Assembly: GCF_007678455.1 (NCBI RefSeq)
Contig: NZ_VEEP01000002.1
Coordinates: forward strand, 1 to 43,440
DNA from: Cytobacillus oceanisediminis 2691
GTDB taxonomy: Bacteria; Bacillota; Bacilli; Bacillales; Cytobacillaceae
Reading direction: 5' to 3'
Length of the DNA: 43,440 bases
Numbering within the stretch: the first letter of the stretch is position 1; every line of letters starts with the position of its first letter. This document shows positions 36,674 to 43,440 of this stretch, one piece after another. The position numbers and the translations under genes are program-made. A model generated the notes under the pieces. The model ran no database searches. It was not told where the DNA came from and saw only the letters and a program-made list of their open reading frames with translations.

Positions 36674-36941
36674 GCTTCGCCAAAAGGAAGTAACTTGAGT
36701 CACAACCAATACTATGTAAACAATTAATGGCGTTCTGCTTTTATTTTTAGGTAACAACTTATTCACACTGGATCGGCTTCGGAGCCGTAAGGATGCAAGA
36801 GAGGTAGGGCTTGCGTCGTTTAGGTTAAAAATGGTCAAGTGGAATTTTGTACCGCGGCAAAGTTTATAAATGGATGATTTATTATACATCTTGTGGAGTA
36901 GCAAGTTACTTGAAAGCGAACCGATGACGGTTCGCTTTTTC
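36674..36941 (+). ncRNA. Candidate structured small RNA, ~265 nt, unidentified
   Basis: Bounded by a consensus promoter and an intrinsic terminator (AGCGAACCG-ATGA-CGGTTCGCT plus T5). The ends pair: AAGTAACTTG (36689-36698) with CAAGTTACTT (36902-36911), then CACAA with TTGTG and ATGTA with TACAT further in. Internal hairpins: CGGCT-TCGG-AGCCG (36774-36787) and GATGCAAG-10-CTTGCGTC (36792-36817) with purine loop AGAGGTAGGG. No open frame with a ribosome site occurs on this strand. It is not 16S-, tmRNA-, RNase P- or SRP-like as far as I recall them; a 6S-like closed rod is one possibility. Family unknown. Confidence 0.7.
36915..36941 (+). terminator. Terminator of the candidate small RNA
   Basis: AGCGAACCG-ATGA-CGGTTCGCT followed by TTTTTC. 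It may also serve the kinase gene from the other side, though the T tract there is poor. Confidence 0.88.
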
Positions 36942-36968
36942 TATTTGTCCGATTTTCTTTGAAAATCA

Positions 36969-38264
36969 TTACATGGCTTCATTCCCCTGAAGTGGATCTG
37001 CTCCTGCTGCATCCTTATTATACGTTGGCAGGATGATCGTGACTTCCGTTCCTACTCCTAAATCACTCTTGAATGCAATAGACCCGCCCATCGCTTCAAT
37101 GATTTTCGTTGAAACGGATGTACCAAGTCCGGTACCTTTATCTTTAGTTGTGTAAAAAAGTGTCCCAAGACGTGCCAGCTGCTCCTGATCCATCCCTTTA
37201 CCTGTGTCTGAGACGATGACATAAGATTCTGGCCCTGCCGATGCCTGGCTGACAAAGACCTCCCCGCCTTCTTCCGTGGCTTCGATTGCATTCTTTATTA
37301 TATTCACTAAAGCTTGCTTCAGCTGGTTCCGGTCGGCTTTTGCAAACACACCCCACTCAAGCTTTACGTTCACCTGTACCCCTTCTTTTGCGGCAAAGGC
37401 TTCCAGGAGGATGGTTACTTCTGTAATTATTTCAGCCAGTTCTGCGTCCTCCAGCTTTTCAAATTGCGGCTTTGCGAAATTCAGGTAATCATTAATGATT
37501 GACTCAGCCCTTCCAAGCTCAGTCAGAACCAGACTCAAATAGTAAAAGTTATCTCCCTTTTCCTGCTTGTGCATCATTTGCAGAAAACCTTTCACTACTG
37601 TCAGTGGATTCCTGATTTCATGTGCAATGGACGCTGCAAGTTCCCCCAATGTATTAAGCTTTTCAGCCCTGAGGATTTCTTTCTTCATCAAATCCTTTTC
37701 TATCAATGCCTCATTGAGGAAAGCTGCTACCCATACAGAGAAAATCTGTATCACACCAAAAATCGTTATGTTCATCAAGACCTTATTTGAATCTTCTGAT
37801 GCTGCTGCATTACTGAGAAAAGTATTAGTGATTAAAATGATAAGCATAGAAAGTGATGGCCAGAAACCAACAATAACCGCTGTCCTGACCCTCTTCTTAG
37901 CATCAAAGGTCCAAAAACTCTTCATGAACAAGAATGGAAACAATGCTGCCAAAAAACCGCTCGCATAACCGAGAAGGAGATCCCCTCCCATGAATGTCCT
38001 TGTTGCAAGATAAGTAAATAAGACCATCCCCCCTGCAATCGGCCCCCCATACAAAAAGGCTACTACCAAAGGGACATACCGAAGATCCCAGTATAATCCG
38101 CCCAGTTCATATGAAAACGCAAGCGAGAGAAACAGAGCCAGGCTTTGCAGGATTCCGCATAAATAAGGTGATTTCCCAACACTTTTGTTATCAAAAAGAA
38201 CACCATGAATAAAGATAGGCAGCAAAATGATCAAAACATTCAACAGGAGTTTCTCGACGAGCAT
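36969..38264 (-). CDS. KinB-like sporulation sensor histidine kinase
   Basis: The 431-residue membrane kinase has six hydrophobic segments in residues 1-185 with LRYVPLVVAFLYGGPIAGG (5TM-5TMR_LYT type). The phosphoacceptor His215 lies in ELAASIAHEIRNPLTVVKGF, then the N box NIIKNAIEA, G1 DTGKGM and G2 GTGLGTSVS. Architecture and length fit B. subtilis KinB (about 428 residues), which feeds the Spo0A phosphorelay, but kapB is absent and other YkoH/KinD-like orphans are possible. No response regulator is adjacent. GGAG precedes the ATG by 8 bases. Confidence 0.8.
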   Translation of the reverse strand: MLVEKLLLNVLIILLPIFIHGVLFDNKSVGKSPYLCGILQSLALFLSLAFSYELGGLYWDLRYVPLVVAFLYGGPIAGGMVLFTYLATRTFMGGDLLLGYASGFLAALFPFLFMKSFWTFDAKKRVRTAVIVGFWPSLSMLIILITNTFLSNAAASEDSNKVLMNITIFGVIQIFSVWVAAFLNEALIEKDLMKKEILRAEKLNTLGELAASIAHEIRNPLTVVKGFLQMMHKQEKGDNFYYLSLVLTELGRAESIINDYLNFAKPQFEKLEDAELAEIITEVTILLEAFAAKEGVQVNVKLEWGVFAKADRNQLKQALVNIIKNAIEATEEGGEVFVSQASAGPESYVIVSDTGKGMDQEQLARLGTLFYTTKDKGTGLGTSVSTKIIEAMGGSIAFKSDLGVGTEVTIILPTYNKDAAGADPLQGNEAM

Positions 38265-38392
38265 TTTATCTTCTCCAATCGAAGAGCGTTAAATAGTATA
38301 GCCCAAACGCAATATCCACTTTTAGAAATACGACAAAGTTTTCATGATTCCTCTATTCCCCGGGAAATTTGTCATATATTAGCATTGTGAAC

Positions 38393-38416
38393 ATAAAAAA
38401 GGAGCCCTGAGGCTCC
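38393..38416 (-). terminator. Terminator of the ABC exporter operon
   Basis: On the minus strand GGAGCC-TCAG-GGCTCC followed by TTTTTT, just after the yfiC-like gene. Confidence 0.88.
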
Positions 38417-38419
38417 CTG

Positions 38420-40219
38420 CTATGAATTCATTAACATTTTCTTTTCAAGCTGGCTTGTATAAAGTTCATGGTAAAAACCTTTTTGTGCCAGCAATTCGTC
38501 ATGACTGCCCTTTTCAATGATTTGTCCATTCTCTATAACGATAATCTGATCGGCATTTTTAATCGTATTCAAGCGGTGGGCAATGGTGAAGCTTGTTCTT
38601 CCCTTCAGCAGATGCTGGAGGGCTTCCTGTATTTTCAACTCAGTGATTGTATCAATGCTGCTTGTCGCTTCATCCAGTATCAAAATCGCAGGATCAGCAA
38701 GGATGGCTCTGGCAATCGATAGTAATTGCTTTTGCCCCTGGCTTATCCCGGCATCATCCTGGCTAAGCTCAGTATCATACCCTTCCGGCAATCGTTGAAT
38801 GAAGGAATGGGCATTTGCAGCCCTGGCAGCCTTCTCTACCTCCTCATCGGAAGCATCCAGTCTTCCATATCGAATATTCTCCCTGATGCTTCCCTGGAAC
38901 AAAAATGAATCCTGGAGGACGAATCCCATTTGTTTCCTCAGGCTGTCACGGGTGATTTTCTTACTGTCGTGCCCATCAATCATAATCATCCCCTGATCTG
39001 GTTCATAAAAACGCGAAATCAAGTTGATGATTGTCGACTTGCCAGCACCCGTAGGGCCAACCAATGCAATCGTTTGGCCAGGTTCTGCGTTAAAATTCAA
39101 ATCAGAAACGGTATCTCCCCCCTTTTCATAGGAAAAAGATACATCCTTGAACTCGACCTTTCCGGTGATGCCAAGGAGAGGTGCAGCTCCTTTTTCGTCT
39201 ACAGCCTCTTCCTCCGTATCAATGATGTCAAAGACACGATCGGCTCCTGCAACAGCTGACAGCAAGGTATTGAACTGATTCGACAGATCATTCAACGGTC
39301 TTGTGAATTGTCGGGAGTATTCGGTAAAGATAACAATTGTCCCAATCGTTACATATCCTTTTAAGGCGAAGAAACCGCCCACTCCTGCCACGATGGTAAA
39401 GCTAAGGTTATTGAGCATATTCATCAATTTCGGGATAAAGCCTGTAAATGTCTGTGCCCAGTAACCTGATTCCTTCAGTTGCTGATTTTTTATGCGGAAC
39501 TCTTCAATGACTTTTGGTTCCTGGGAAAAGGATTTGATGATTTTTTGTCCGGAAATTGTTTCCTCAATATATCCATTCATCTCTCCAAGCCTGCGCTGCT
39601 GTTCCTTATATAGTTTGCCGGTACGGCTCGTAATCCACTTCATCCCCATGAACATCAATGGAACGATAATCATCGTCACCAGGGTAAGCAAAGGACTCAG
39701 CCAAATCATGACCGCCAATGTTCCCGCAAGGGTAAGCACGCTCGAAAAAATCTGGATGACAGAGGAATTCAGGGTCGCGCTGACATTTTCGATATCATTG
39801 GTGACCCGGCTCATCAGCTCTCCATGCTGGCGTTTGTTAAAGAAATCAATCGAGAGCTTGTGAAAATGGCTGAAGAGCTGCCTCCTCATTATATAGACAG
39901 TCTTCTGAGCGATGCCGATCATCCAGTAGCTTTGGAACCACAATGTTAAGGAATGCATCACGTAAACTGCACCTAGGCCGATTAATAGCCAAGTGAAACC
40001 ATCAGCTGATTCTGTCGCAAAATACTGATCGATGCCCCATCCGATCAAGAATGGGCCCAGCAATCCAAGCGCTGAACTCGCCACCACCATTAACAGGACC
40101 AGGATCAGCAGGCTCCGTTGGCCTGCAAGATAGGACCAGATCCTCCTGATTGTCGGTCCAATCCCCTTAACCGTACTTTTATTGCTGCCTGCCTTGTTTT
40201 CTCTTTGCCTTTTTAGCAT
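38420..40219 (-). CDS. yfiC: Heterodimeric ABC exporter subunit, YfiC-like
   Basis: The 599-residue half-transporter has a six-helix membrane domain (about 25-330) then an ATPase with Walker A GPTGAGKST, Walker [14 protein letters not shown] and H-loop AHRLNT. Its signature is degenerate: ISQGQ instead of LSGGQ. Paired with the partner's intact LSGGQ, this subunit's own Walker sites make the one hydrolytic site. The ATG overlaps the last 7 bases of the partner gene (ATGCTAA), with GGGGAGGTGA upstream. Probably a multidrug or lipid exporter; symbol by resemblance to the B. subtilis yfiB-yfiC pair. Confidence 0.85.
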   Translation of the reverse strand: MLKRQRENKAGSNKSTVKGIGPTIRRIWSYLAGQRSLLILVLLMVVASSALGLLGPFLIGWGIDQYFATESADGFTWLLIGLGAVYVMHSLTLWFQSYWMIGIAQKTVYIMRRQLFSHFHKLSIDFFNKRQHGELMSRVTNDIENVSATLNSSVIQIFSSVLTLAGTLAVMIWLSPLLTLVTMIIVPLMFMGMKWITSRTGKLYKEQQRRLGEMNGYIEETISGQKIIKSFSQEPKVIEEFRIKNQQLKESGYWAQTFTGFIPKLMNMLNNLSFTIVAGVGGFFALKGYVTIGTIVIFTEYSRQFTRPLNDLSNQFNTLLSAVAGADRVFDIIDTEEEAVDEKGAAPLLGITGKVEFKDVSFSYEKGGDTVSDLNFNAEPGQTIALVGPTGAGKSTIINLISRFYEPDQGMIMIDGHDSKKITRDSLRKQMGFVLQDSFLFQGSIRENIRYGRLDASDEEVEKAARAANAHSFIQRLPEGYDTELSQDDAGISQGQKQLLSIARAILADPAILILDEATSSIDTITELKIQEALQHLLKGRTSFTIAHRLNTIKNADQIIVIENGQIIEKGSHDELLAQKGFYHELYTSQLEKKMLMNS

Positions 40220-41937
40220 CCTGCCTTCACCTCCCCGAACTGGGAGTTGTAGATTGCCTGATAAAGCGAAGAATGTTTGAGCAGGTATTGATGGTCGCCA
40301 TAGCCAATTAAAGCTCCATCTTCCAGCAAGAGAATTTTATCAGCTTCCTTGGCGGTGCTGATCTTTTGTGTAATGATGACTGTTGTACACTCATATTTGC
40401 TTATGGCTTGTAGCAGCTTTGCTTCTGTTTTTAAATCCAGCGCACTAGTGCTGTCATCGAGCAGAAGGATTTTGGGTTTTTTAATCAATGCACGAGCAAT
40501 GGATAATCGCTGCTTCTGTCCGCCCGAAAGGTTGACACCTTTCTGCCCGAGAAGCGTATCATATTTGTTCGGCAGTTTCTGGATTGTTTCGTGGATTTGG
40601 GCATCTGATGCTGCCTTGACCAACTCCTCTTCGGTCGCATCCTGCTTGCCCCAGGCGAGGTTCTCCTTGATCGATCCGGTGAACAGCAATGCCTCCTGAG
40701 GAACGTAGCCGATTCCCTCCCTGAGACTTTTAAGCTTAAGATCCTTAATATTCTTGCCATCGATTCGGATTTCTCCGCTTGTTACATCGTATAAGCGCGG
40801 GATAAGCTGGAACATTGCCGTTTTTCCCGCACCGGTCGCTCCAAGGACCGCTACGGTTTCTCCCTGATCGATCTTAAACGATAAATCTGCAAGAATCGGA
40901 ATATTGGTGTCTGGGAACTGGAATGAGACCTTATCAAACTCAATTTTACCTGCAGAAATTCCGTATACATCCTGGCTTCCAGCGGTATCTTCAAGATCGA
41001 CTCCCTCATTCAGTACTTCCGTTACACGCTCAGCCGATGCCCTGGAACGTGAGAATACCATTATGATCCATGAAAACATTGAAAAAGCAGCAGTAATCCT
41101 CGCAGCGTAGTTCACGATCGCGACCACTTCACCTACAGACACCCTGCCAGACTGAACGTCTATTTTTCCAAACCATAGAACCGCAATGACGCTTAAATTC
41201 ATGAATAGCAGCAGCACTGGAATCGTTGCTTCAGTCACCCTCAAAGCAAACACTGTTCGTTCTCTTAGTTTATTATTCGCTTTTTCAAATCTAGTACCTT
41301 CATAATTCCCCCTGGCAAAAGCTTTGATCAACCTCATGCCAACAAGGTTTTCCCTCATTACGCCATTCACTCTGTCAAGACGCTTCTGAACACTTTTAAA
41401 TAAACCTGCAGCCTTCCTCATGATCCAAATTAGGAAAATCAACAGTGGCGGGATGATGATGACAAACGGCAGGGCCAATTTCACATGAACCATCATGGCC
41501 ATGATGATTCCCCCGATCACAAGAAGTGGGGCACGCATCGCAATCCGCAGGCTCATGAAGAACGTATTCTGCAGCTGGGTCACATCATTGGTGATCCTCG
41601 TGATCAAAGAAGAGGAGGGGAAATGGCTGAAGTTTGTGAACGAAAAAGCCTGGACTTTCGCAAACAGCTTTTCTCGAAGGTCAAAGCCAAAACTCTGGCC
41701 TGCACGGGCAGCTATGAACGAGTTCGCAATACCCGATGCAAAGGCAAGAAAGGAGATTCCAAGCATGACTCCGCCCCATTTGATGACCGTGTCAAGATCC
41801 CTTGCGACAATCCCTTCATCGATAATCTTAGCAATCAAAAGCGGCTGGAAAAGTTCAACAGCCAATTCGATAAGCATTAAGCTTAGTGCAGCTGCGATTG
41901 GAATGCGATATGGTTTTACAAATGAAAATATACTCAT
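40213..41937 (-). CDS. yfiB: Heterodimeric ABC exporter subunit, YfiB-like
   Basis: The 574-residue half-transporter has a membrane domain to about residue 310, then Walker A GATGAGKTA, canonical signature [14 protein letters not shown] and a Walker B ILLLDDSTSALD in which the catalytic Glu is replaced by Asp; the H-loop region reads IITQKIS with Gln where His is expected. This is the degenerate-site subunit of an asymmetric exporter, complementary to the YfiC-like partner. It is the first gene of the pair; GGGGG lies 10 bases before the ATG. A perfect palindrome lies 24 bases upstream. Confidence 0.85.
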   Translation of the reverse strand: MSIFSFVKPYRIPIAAALSLMLIELAVELFQPLLIAKIIDEGIVARDLDTVIKWGGVMLGISFLAFASGIANSFIAARAGQSFGFDLREKLFAKVQAFSFTNFSHFPSSSLITRITNDVTQLQNTFFMSLRIAMRAPLLVIGGIIMAMMVHVKLALPFVIIIPPLLIFLIWIMRKAAGLFKSVQKRLDRVNGVMRENLVGMRLIKAFARGNYEGTRFEKANNKLRERTVFALRVTEATIPVLLLFMNLSVIAVLWFGKIDVQSGRVSVGEVVAIVNYAARITAAFSMFSWIIMVFSRSRASAERVTEVLNEGVDLEDTAGSQDVYGISAGKIEFDKVSFQFPDTNIPILADLSFKIDQGETVAVLGATGAGKTAMFQLIPRLYDVTSGEIRIDGKNIKDLKLKSLREGIGYVPQEALLFTGSIKENLAWGKQDATEEELVKAASDAQIHETIQKLPNKYDTLLGQKGVNLSGGQKQRLSIARALIKKPKILLLDDSTSALDLKTEAKLLQAISKYECTTVIITQKISTAKEADKILLLEDGALIGYGDHQYLLKHSSLYQAIYNSQFGEVKAGC

Positions 41938-41960
41938 AGAAAACGTACCCCCAGTTGACC

Positions 41961-41972
41961 AATAACGTTATT
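41961..41972. promoter_or_regulatory. 12-bp perfect palindrome upstream of the ABC exporter pair
   Basis: AATAACGTTATT is perfectly symmetrical and lies 24 bases before the yfiB-like start, where a MarR- or other dimeric regulator might bind. There is no regulator gene beside it, so the binding protein is unknown. Confidence 0.4.
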
Positions 41973-42036
41973 TCGTCTTCCGAATTTTTATACCTTCTAT
42001 CATACTCTTTTTGGTGAATTTTTTGAATTGAAAGAT

Positions 42037-42065
42037 AAAAAAACGATCCATTTTTTGGACCGTCA
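42037..42065 (-). terminator. Terminator of the sdpR-sdpI-type operon
   Basis: On the minus strand ACGGTCCA-loop-TGGATCGT followed by TTTTTT, about 45 bases past the sdpI-like stop. Confidence 0.8.
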
Positions 42066-42108
42066 ACATTTGTTCCTCCCCGACATCAAGTTCCTTTCTT
42101 TGGTATCT

Positions 42109-42741
42109 CTATAACTTTCTATTGAAAAGAACGTAAGAATAAATATAAGGCGCAATGACGGTAACGGCAATCACGCTGAAAAGCACTGCTTCCTTCCAAT
42201 AACCAGGAACGAAGGTAGCCAATATCATGGCCAGACCGCCAAAGAAAAAGATTTTTGAAGCAGCCCGATGTGTCTTTTTCCATACTTCATCACTGCTGAG
42301 TGTCCATGGAGTTCGAATGCCAATGAAAAAGTTAGACCGGACCTGAGGCATATAGTTTCCAAGGATCATAAAGATAATTCCGACAACCAGCGGGCCGATA
42401 CTGCCAAAAGGGACATCATACCCAATCGCATTTGCCAGCATCAGTATGTTGATGACAAAAAGGACTCCTATAATGGCATTTAATATAATGCGATAACTTT
42501 TCGAGAAGTACTTATAGTTTGTTTTCCTTGGATCTACTTTTGGCAAGAAAGCCATGGATATATACAGGATCACCATGATACCAAGTGTAGAGAACATTGC
42601 ATTGAGCTTAGAAGCAAAACCATTTGCTTCCCCGTTTACATCCCAGTGAATCGGCATTTGTTCAGGCAGCTTCGGAAACGCAATAATCCACGCAAGGATC
42701 AGGAGGCCGATCATAGTCAAAGGCAATACATGCTTTTTCAT
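42109..42741 (-). CDS. sdpI: SdpI-family membrane protein (DUF1648)
   Basis: The 210-residue protein has six hydrophobic helices, the DUF1648 motif LPEQMPIHWDVNGEANGF near the start, and the SdpI signature FFIGIRTPWTLSSDEVWKKTHR. In B. subtilis SdpI gives immunity to the SdpC cannibalism toxin and sequesters SdpR at the membrane. No toxin genes (sdpABC) are in the window, so an immunity or general stress role is inference. Start at 42741, 1 base after the regulator's stop codon, with AAGGGG upstream; the long frame to 42858 is a shadow. Confidence 0.85.
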   Translation of the reverse strand: MKKHVLPLTMIGLLILAWIIAFPKLPEQMPIHWDVNGEANGFASKLNAMFSTLGIMVILYISMAFLPKVDPRKTNYKYFSKSYRIILNAIIGVLFVINILMLANAIGYDVPFGSIGPLVVGIIFMILGNYMPQVRSNFFIGIRTPWTLSSDEVWKKTHRAASKIFFFGGLAMILATFVPGYWKEAVLFSVIAVTVIAPYIYSYVLFNRKL

Positions 42742-42742
42742 T

Positions 42743-43024
42743 TTATTTTTCCCCTTCCCGGTCTTTATTATTTTCTGTAAAGCTGAACGCCCAGCTGATG
42801 AGCTCCTGGAAGACAGTCGTATGAAGAGAATAAATGATGAACTGTCCCTGCTTCTCATCCTGGATCAAACCGGCATTCTTCAGCAGCTTCAAGTGTTGTG
42901 AGATACTCGGTTTTGTCATGTTAAACTGGTCTGCGATTTCTCCAGCAGTCATATCCCTATCCTTCAACAGATCGAGGATCTTTCTTCTGGTAGGGTCTGA
43001 AAGTGCTTTGAAAGCATCATTCAA
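42743..43024 (-). CDS. sdpR: ArsR-family repressor, SdpR-like
   Basis: The 93-residue winged-helix protein begins MNDAFKALSDPTRRKILDLL and has the recognition helix MTKPSISQHLKLLKNAGLI, typical of the SdpR subgroup of ArsR regulators; there are no metal-binding cysteines. It precedes the SdpI-type gene by 1 base, so the two form an autoregulated unit. A near-perfect palindrome in front of it (43057-43082) is the likely operator. Confidence 0.88.
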   Translation of the reverse strand: MNDAFKALSDPTRRKILDLLKDRDMTAGEIADQFNMTKPSISQHLKLLKNAGLIQDEKQGQFIIYSLHTTVFQELISWAFSFTENNKDREGEK

Positions 43025-43056
43025 GCTAAATACCTCCCTTTGTTTGAGATAATTTA

Positions 43057-43082
43057 AGTATTTAGTTATTTAACTAAATACT
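43057..43082. promoter_or_regulatory. Likely operator of the SdpR-like repressor
   Basis: AGTATTTAGTT and AACTAAATACT are 11-base inverted arms around ATTT, located 33-58 bases before the repressor start. Such AT-rich long palindromes are typical ArsR-family operators, so autorepression is likely. Confidence 0.75.
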
Positions 43083-43113
43083 AAATCATTTTCCTGATTT
43101 TTGCAATTCTTTT

Positions 43114-43147
43114 TCAAATTAAAACCGGCTGCACTTTGACAGCCGGC
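43114..43147 (-). terminator. Terminator at the left edge of the second 53-bp array
   Basis: On the minus strand AGCCGGCTG-loop-CAGCCGG followed by TTTTAATTT. It lies upstream of the SdpR-like gene and so must end a leftward transcript arriving from array B or beyond. Confidence 0.75.
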
Positions 43148-43194
43148 TCATTTATTAGGTTATTCAATAAGGTTACATTTAAGAGTTAATAGTG

Positions 43195-43440
43195 CCCTTA
43201 GGCAGGAATGTCCCTTCTCATAAGGGCACCTTTCTCTCTTTTTCGTACCCTTATACAAGTGTTTCCCTTCTCATAAGGGCACCTTTCTCTCCTTTTCGTA
43301 CCCTTATAAGGGAGTTTCCCTTCCCATAAGGGCACCTTTCTCTCCTTTTCGTACCCTTATAAGGGAGTTTCGCTTCCCATAAGGGCACCTTTCTCTCCTT
43401 TTCGTACCCTTATGCAGGAGTTTCCCTTTTCATAAGGGCA
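43195..43440. repeat. Second 53-bp palindromic array (array B), cut by the window end
   Basis: Units begin at 43195, 43248, 43301, 43354 and 43407, exactly 53 bp apart. Each is CCCTTA(T), a linker with GTTTCCCTT or similar, CATAAGGGCACCTTTCTCTCC and TTTTCGTA. It shares with array A the period, the CCCTTAT/ATAAGGG arms, the CTTTCTC block and the final GTA. The linkers are unrelated. The array continues past the window. Confidence 0.93.

Noticed and set aside
36720-36900. T-box riboswitch in the small RNA
   Set aside because: GTACCGCGG resembles the T-box antiterminator core, but there is no downstream aminoacyl-tRNA synthetase or amino-acid gene, the terminator stem does not contain the complementary T-box side, and stem I motifs are not evident.
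36617-36904. 95-codon open frame on the minus strand under the candidate small RNA
   Set aside because: No ribosome binding site, no recognisable protein character, and it is antisense to a promoter-terminator unit with conserved-looking RNA structure; treated as a chance frame.

Overview
The window looks like a chromosomal segment of an endospore-forming Bacillaceae (Bacillus sensu lato, possibly Mesobacillus- or Cytobacillus-like; the genus is a guess). Evidence: low-to-moderate GC, strong GGAGG ribosome sites with ATG/GTG/TTG starts, three small acid-soluble spore protein genes, and a gene order matching the B. subtilis rrnD-ygxA-ygzB-perR ... ygaF-gsaB-ygaE ... ygaD-ygaC-ygaB-sspE-fabL-yfhS-mutY-yfhP ... 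yfhJ-sspK-yfhH-recX-yfhF-yfhE-yfhD block.

Layout. 1-345: the 5' end of a 16S rRNA gene reading leftward, with leader, boxA and two tandem sigma-A promoters. 346-6102: ygxA, ygzB, perR (with a PerR box), a cobalamin adenosyltransferase/D-2-hydroxyacid dehydrogenase pair, a TetR regulator, bcp and a two-pore-helix-type potassium channel gene. 6291-7522: a 1.2-kb array of about 23 palindromic 53-bp repeats. 7533-10119: a three-gene ABC-2 exporter. 10364-17965: gsaB, a large glutamate synthase without an adjacent small subunit, and ygaE. 18008-23698: a five-gene dipeptide importer. 24070-28264: ygaD, ygaC, ygaB, sspE, fabL. 28437-35868: yfhS, mutY, yfhP, yfhJ, sspK, yfhH, a short-chain dehydrogenase, recX, yfhF, yfhE, yfhD. 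35869-36968: a DnaA-box cluster, an alpha/beta-type SASP gene and a strong candidate small RNA gene. 36969-43024: a KinB-like histidine kinase, a heterodimeric ABC exporter (yfiB/yfiC type) and an sdpR/sdpI-type autorepressor/immunity-like pair. 43195-43440: a second 53-bp array running off the window.

The genes are mostly housekeeping (peroxide stress, tetrapyrrole, glutamate and fatty-acid metabolism, DNA repair, spore proteins, transport). What is not explained by genes is in the intergenic DNA: two 53-bp palindromic arrays 36 kb apart with the same period and core but different linkers, both bounded on the same side by an intrinsic terminator; two further arrays with a 20-21-bp period; one long imperfect-palindrome element; a promoter-to-terminator structured RNA with pairing 5' and 3' ends; and tandem DnaA boxes. 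Start codons were revised from the longest reading frame wherever a ribosome binding site supported an internal start. All identifications are by reading and recall of family features; no database was searched.
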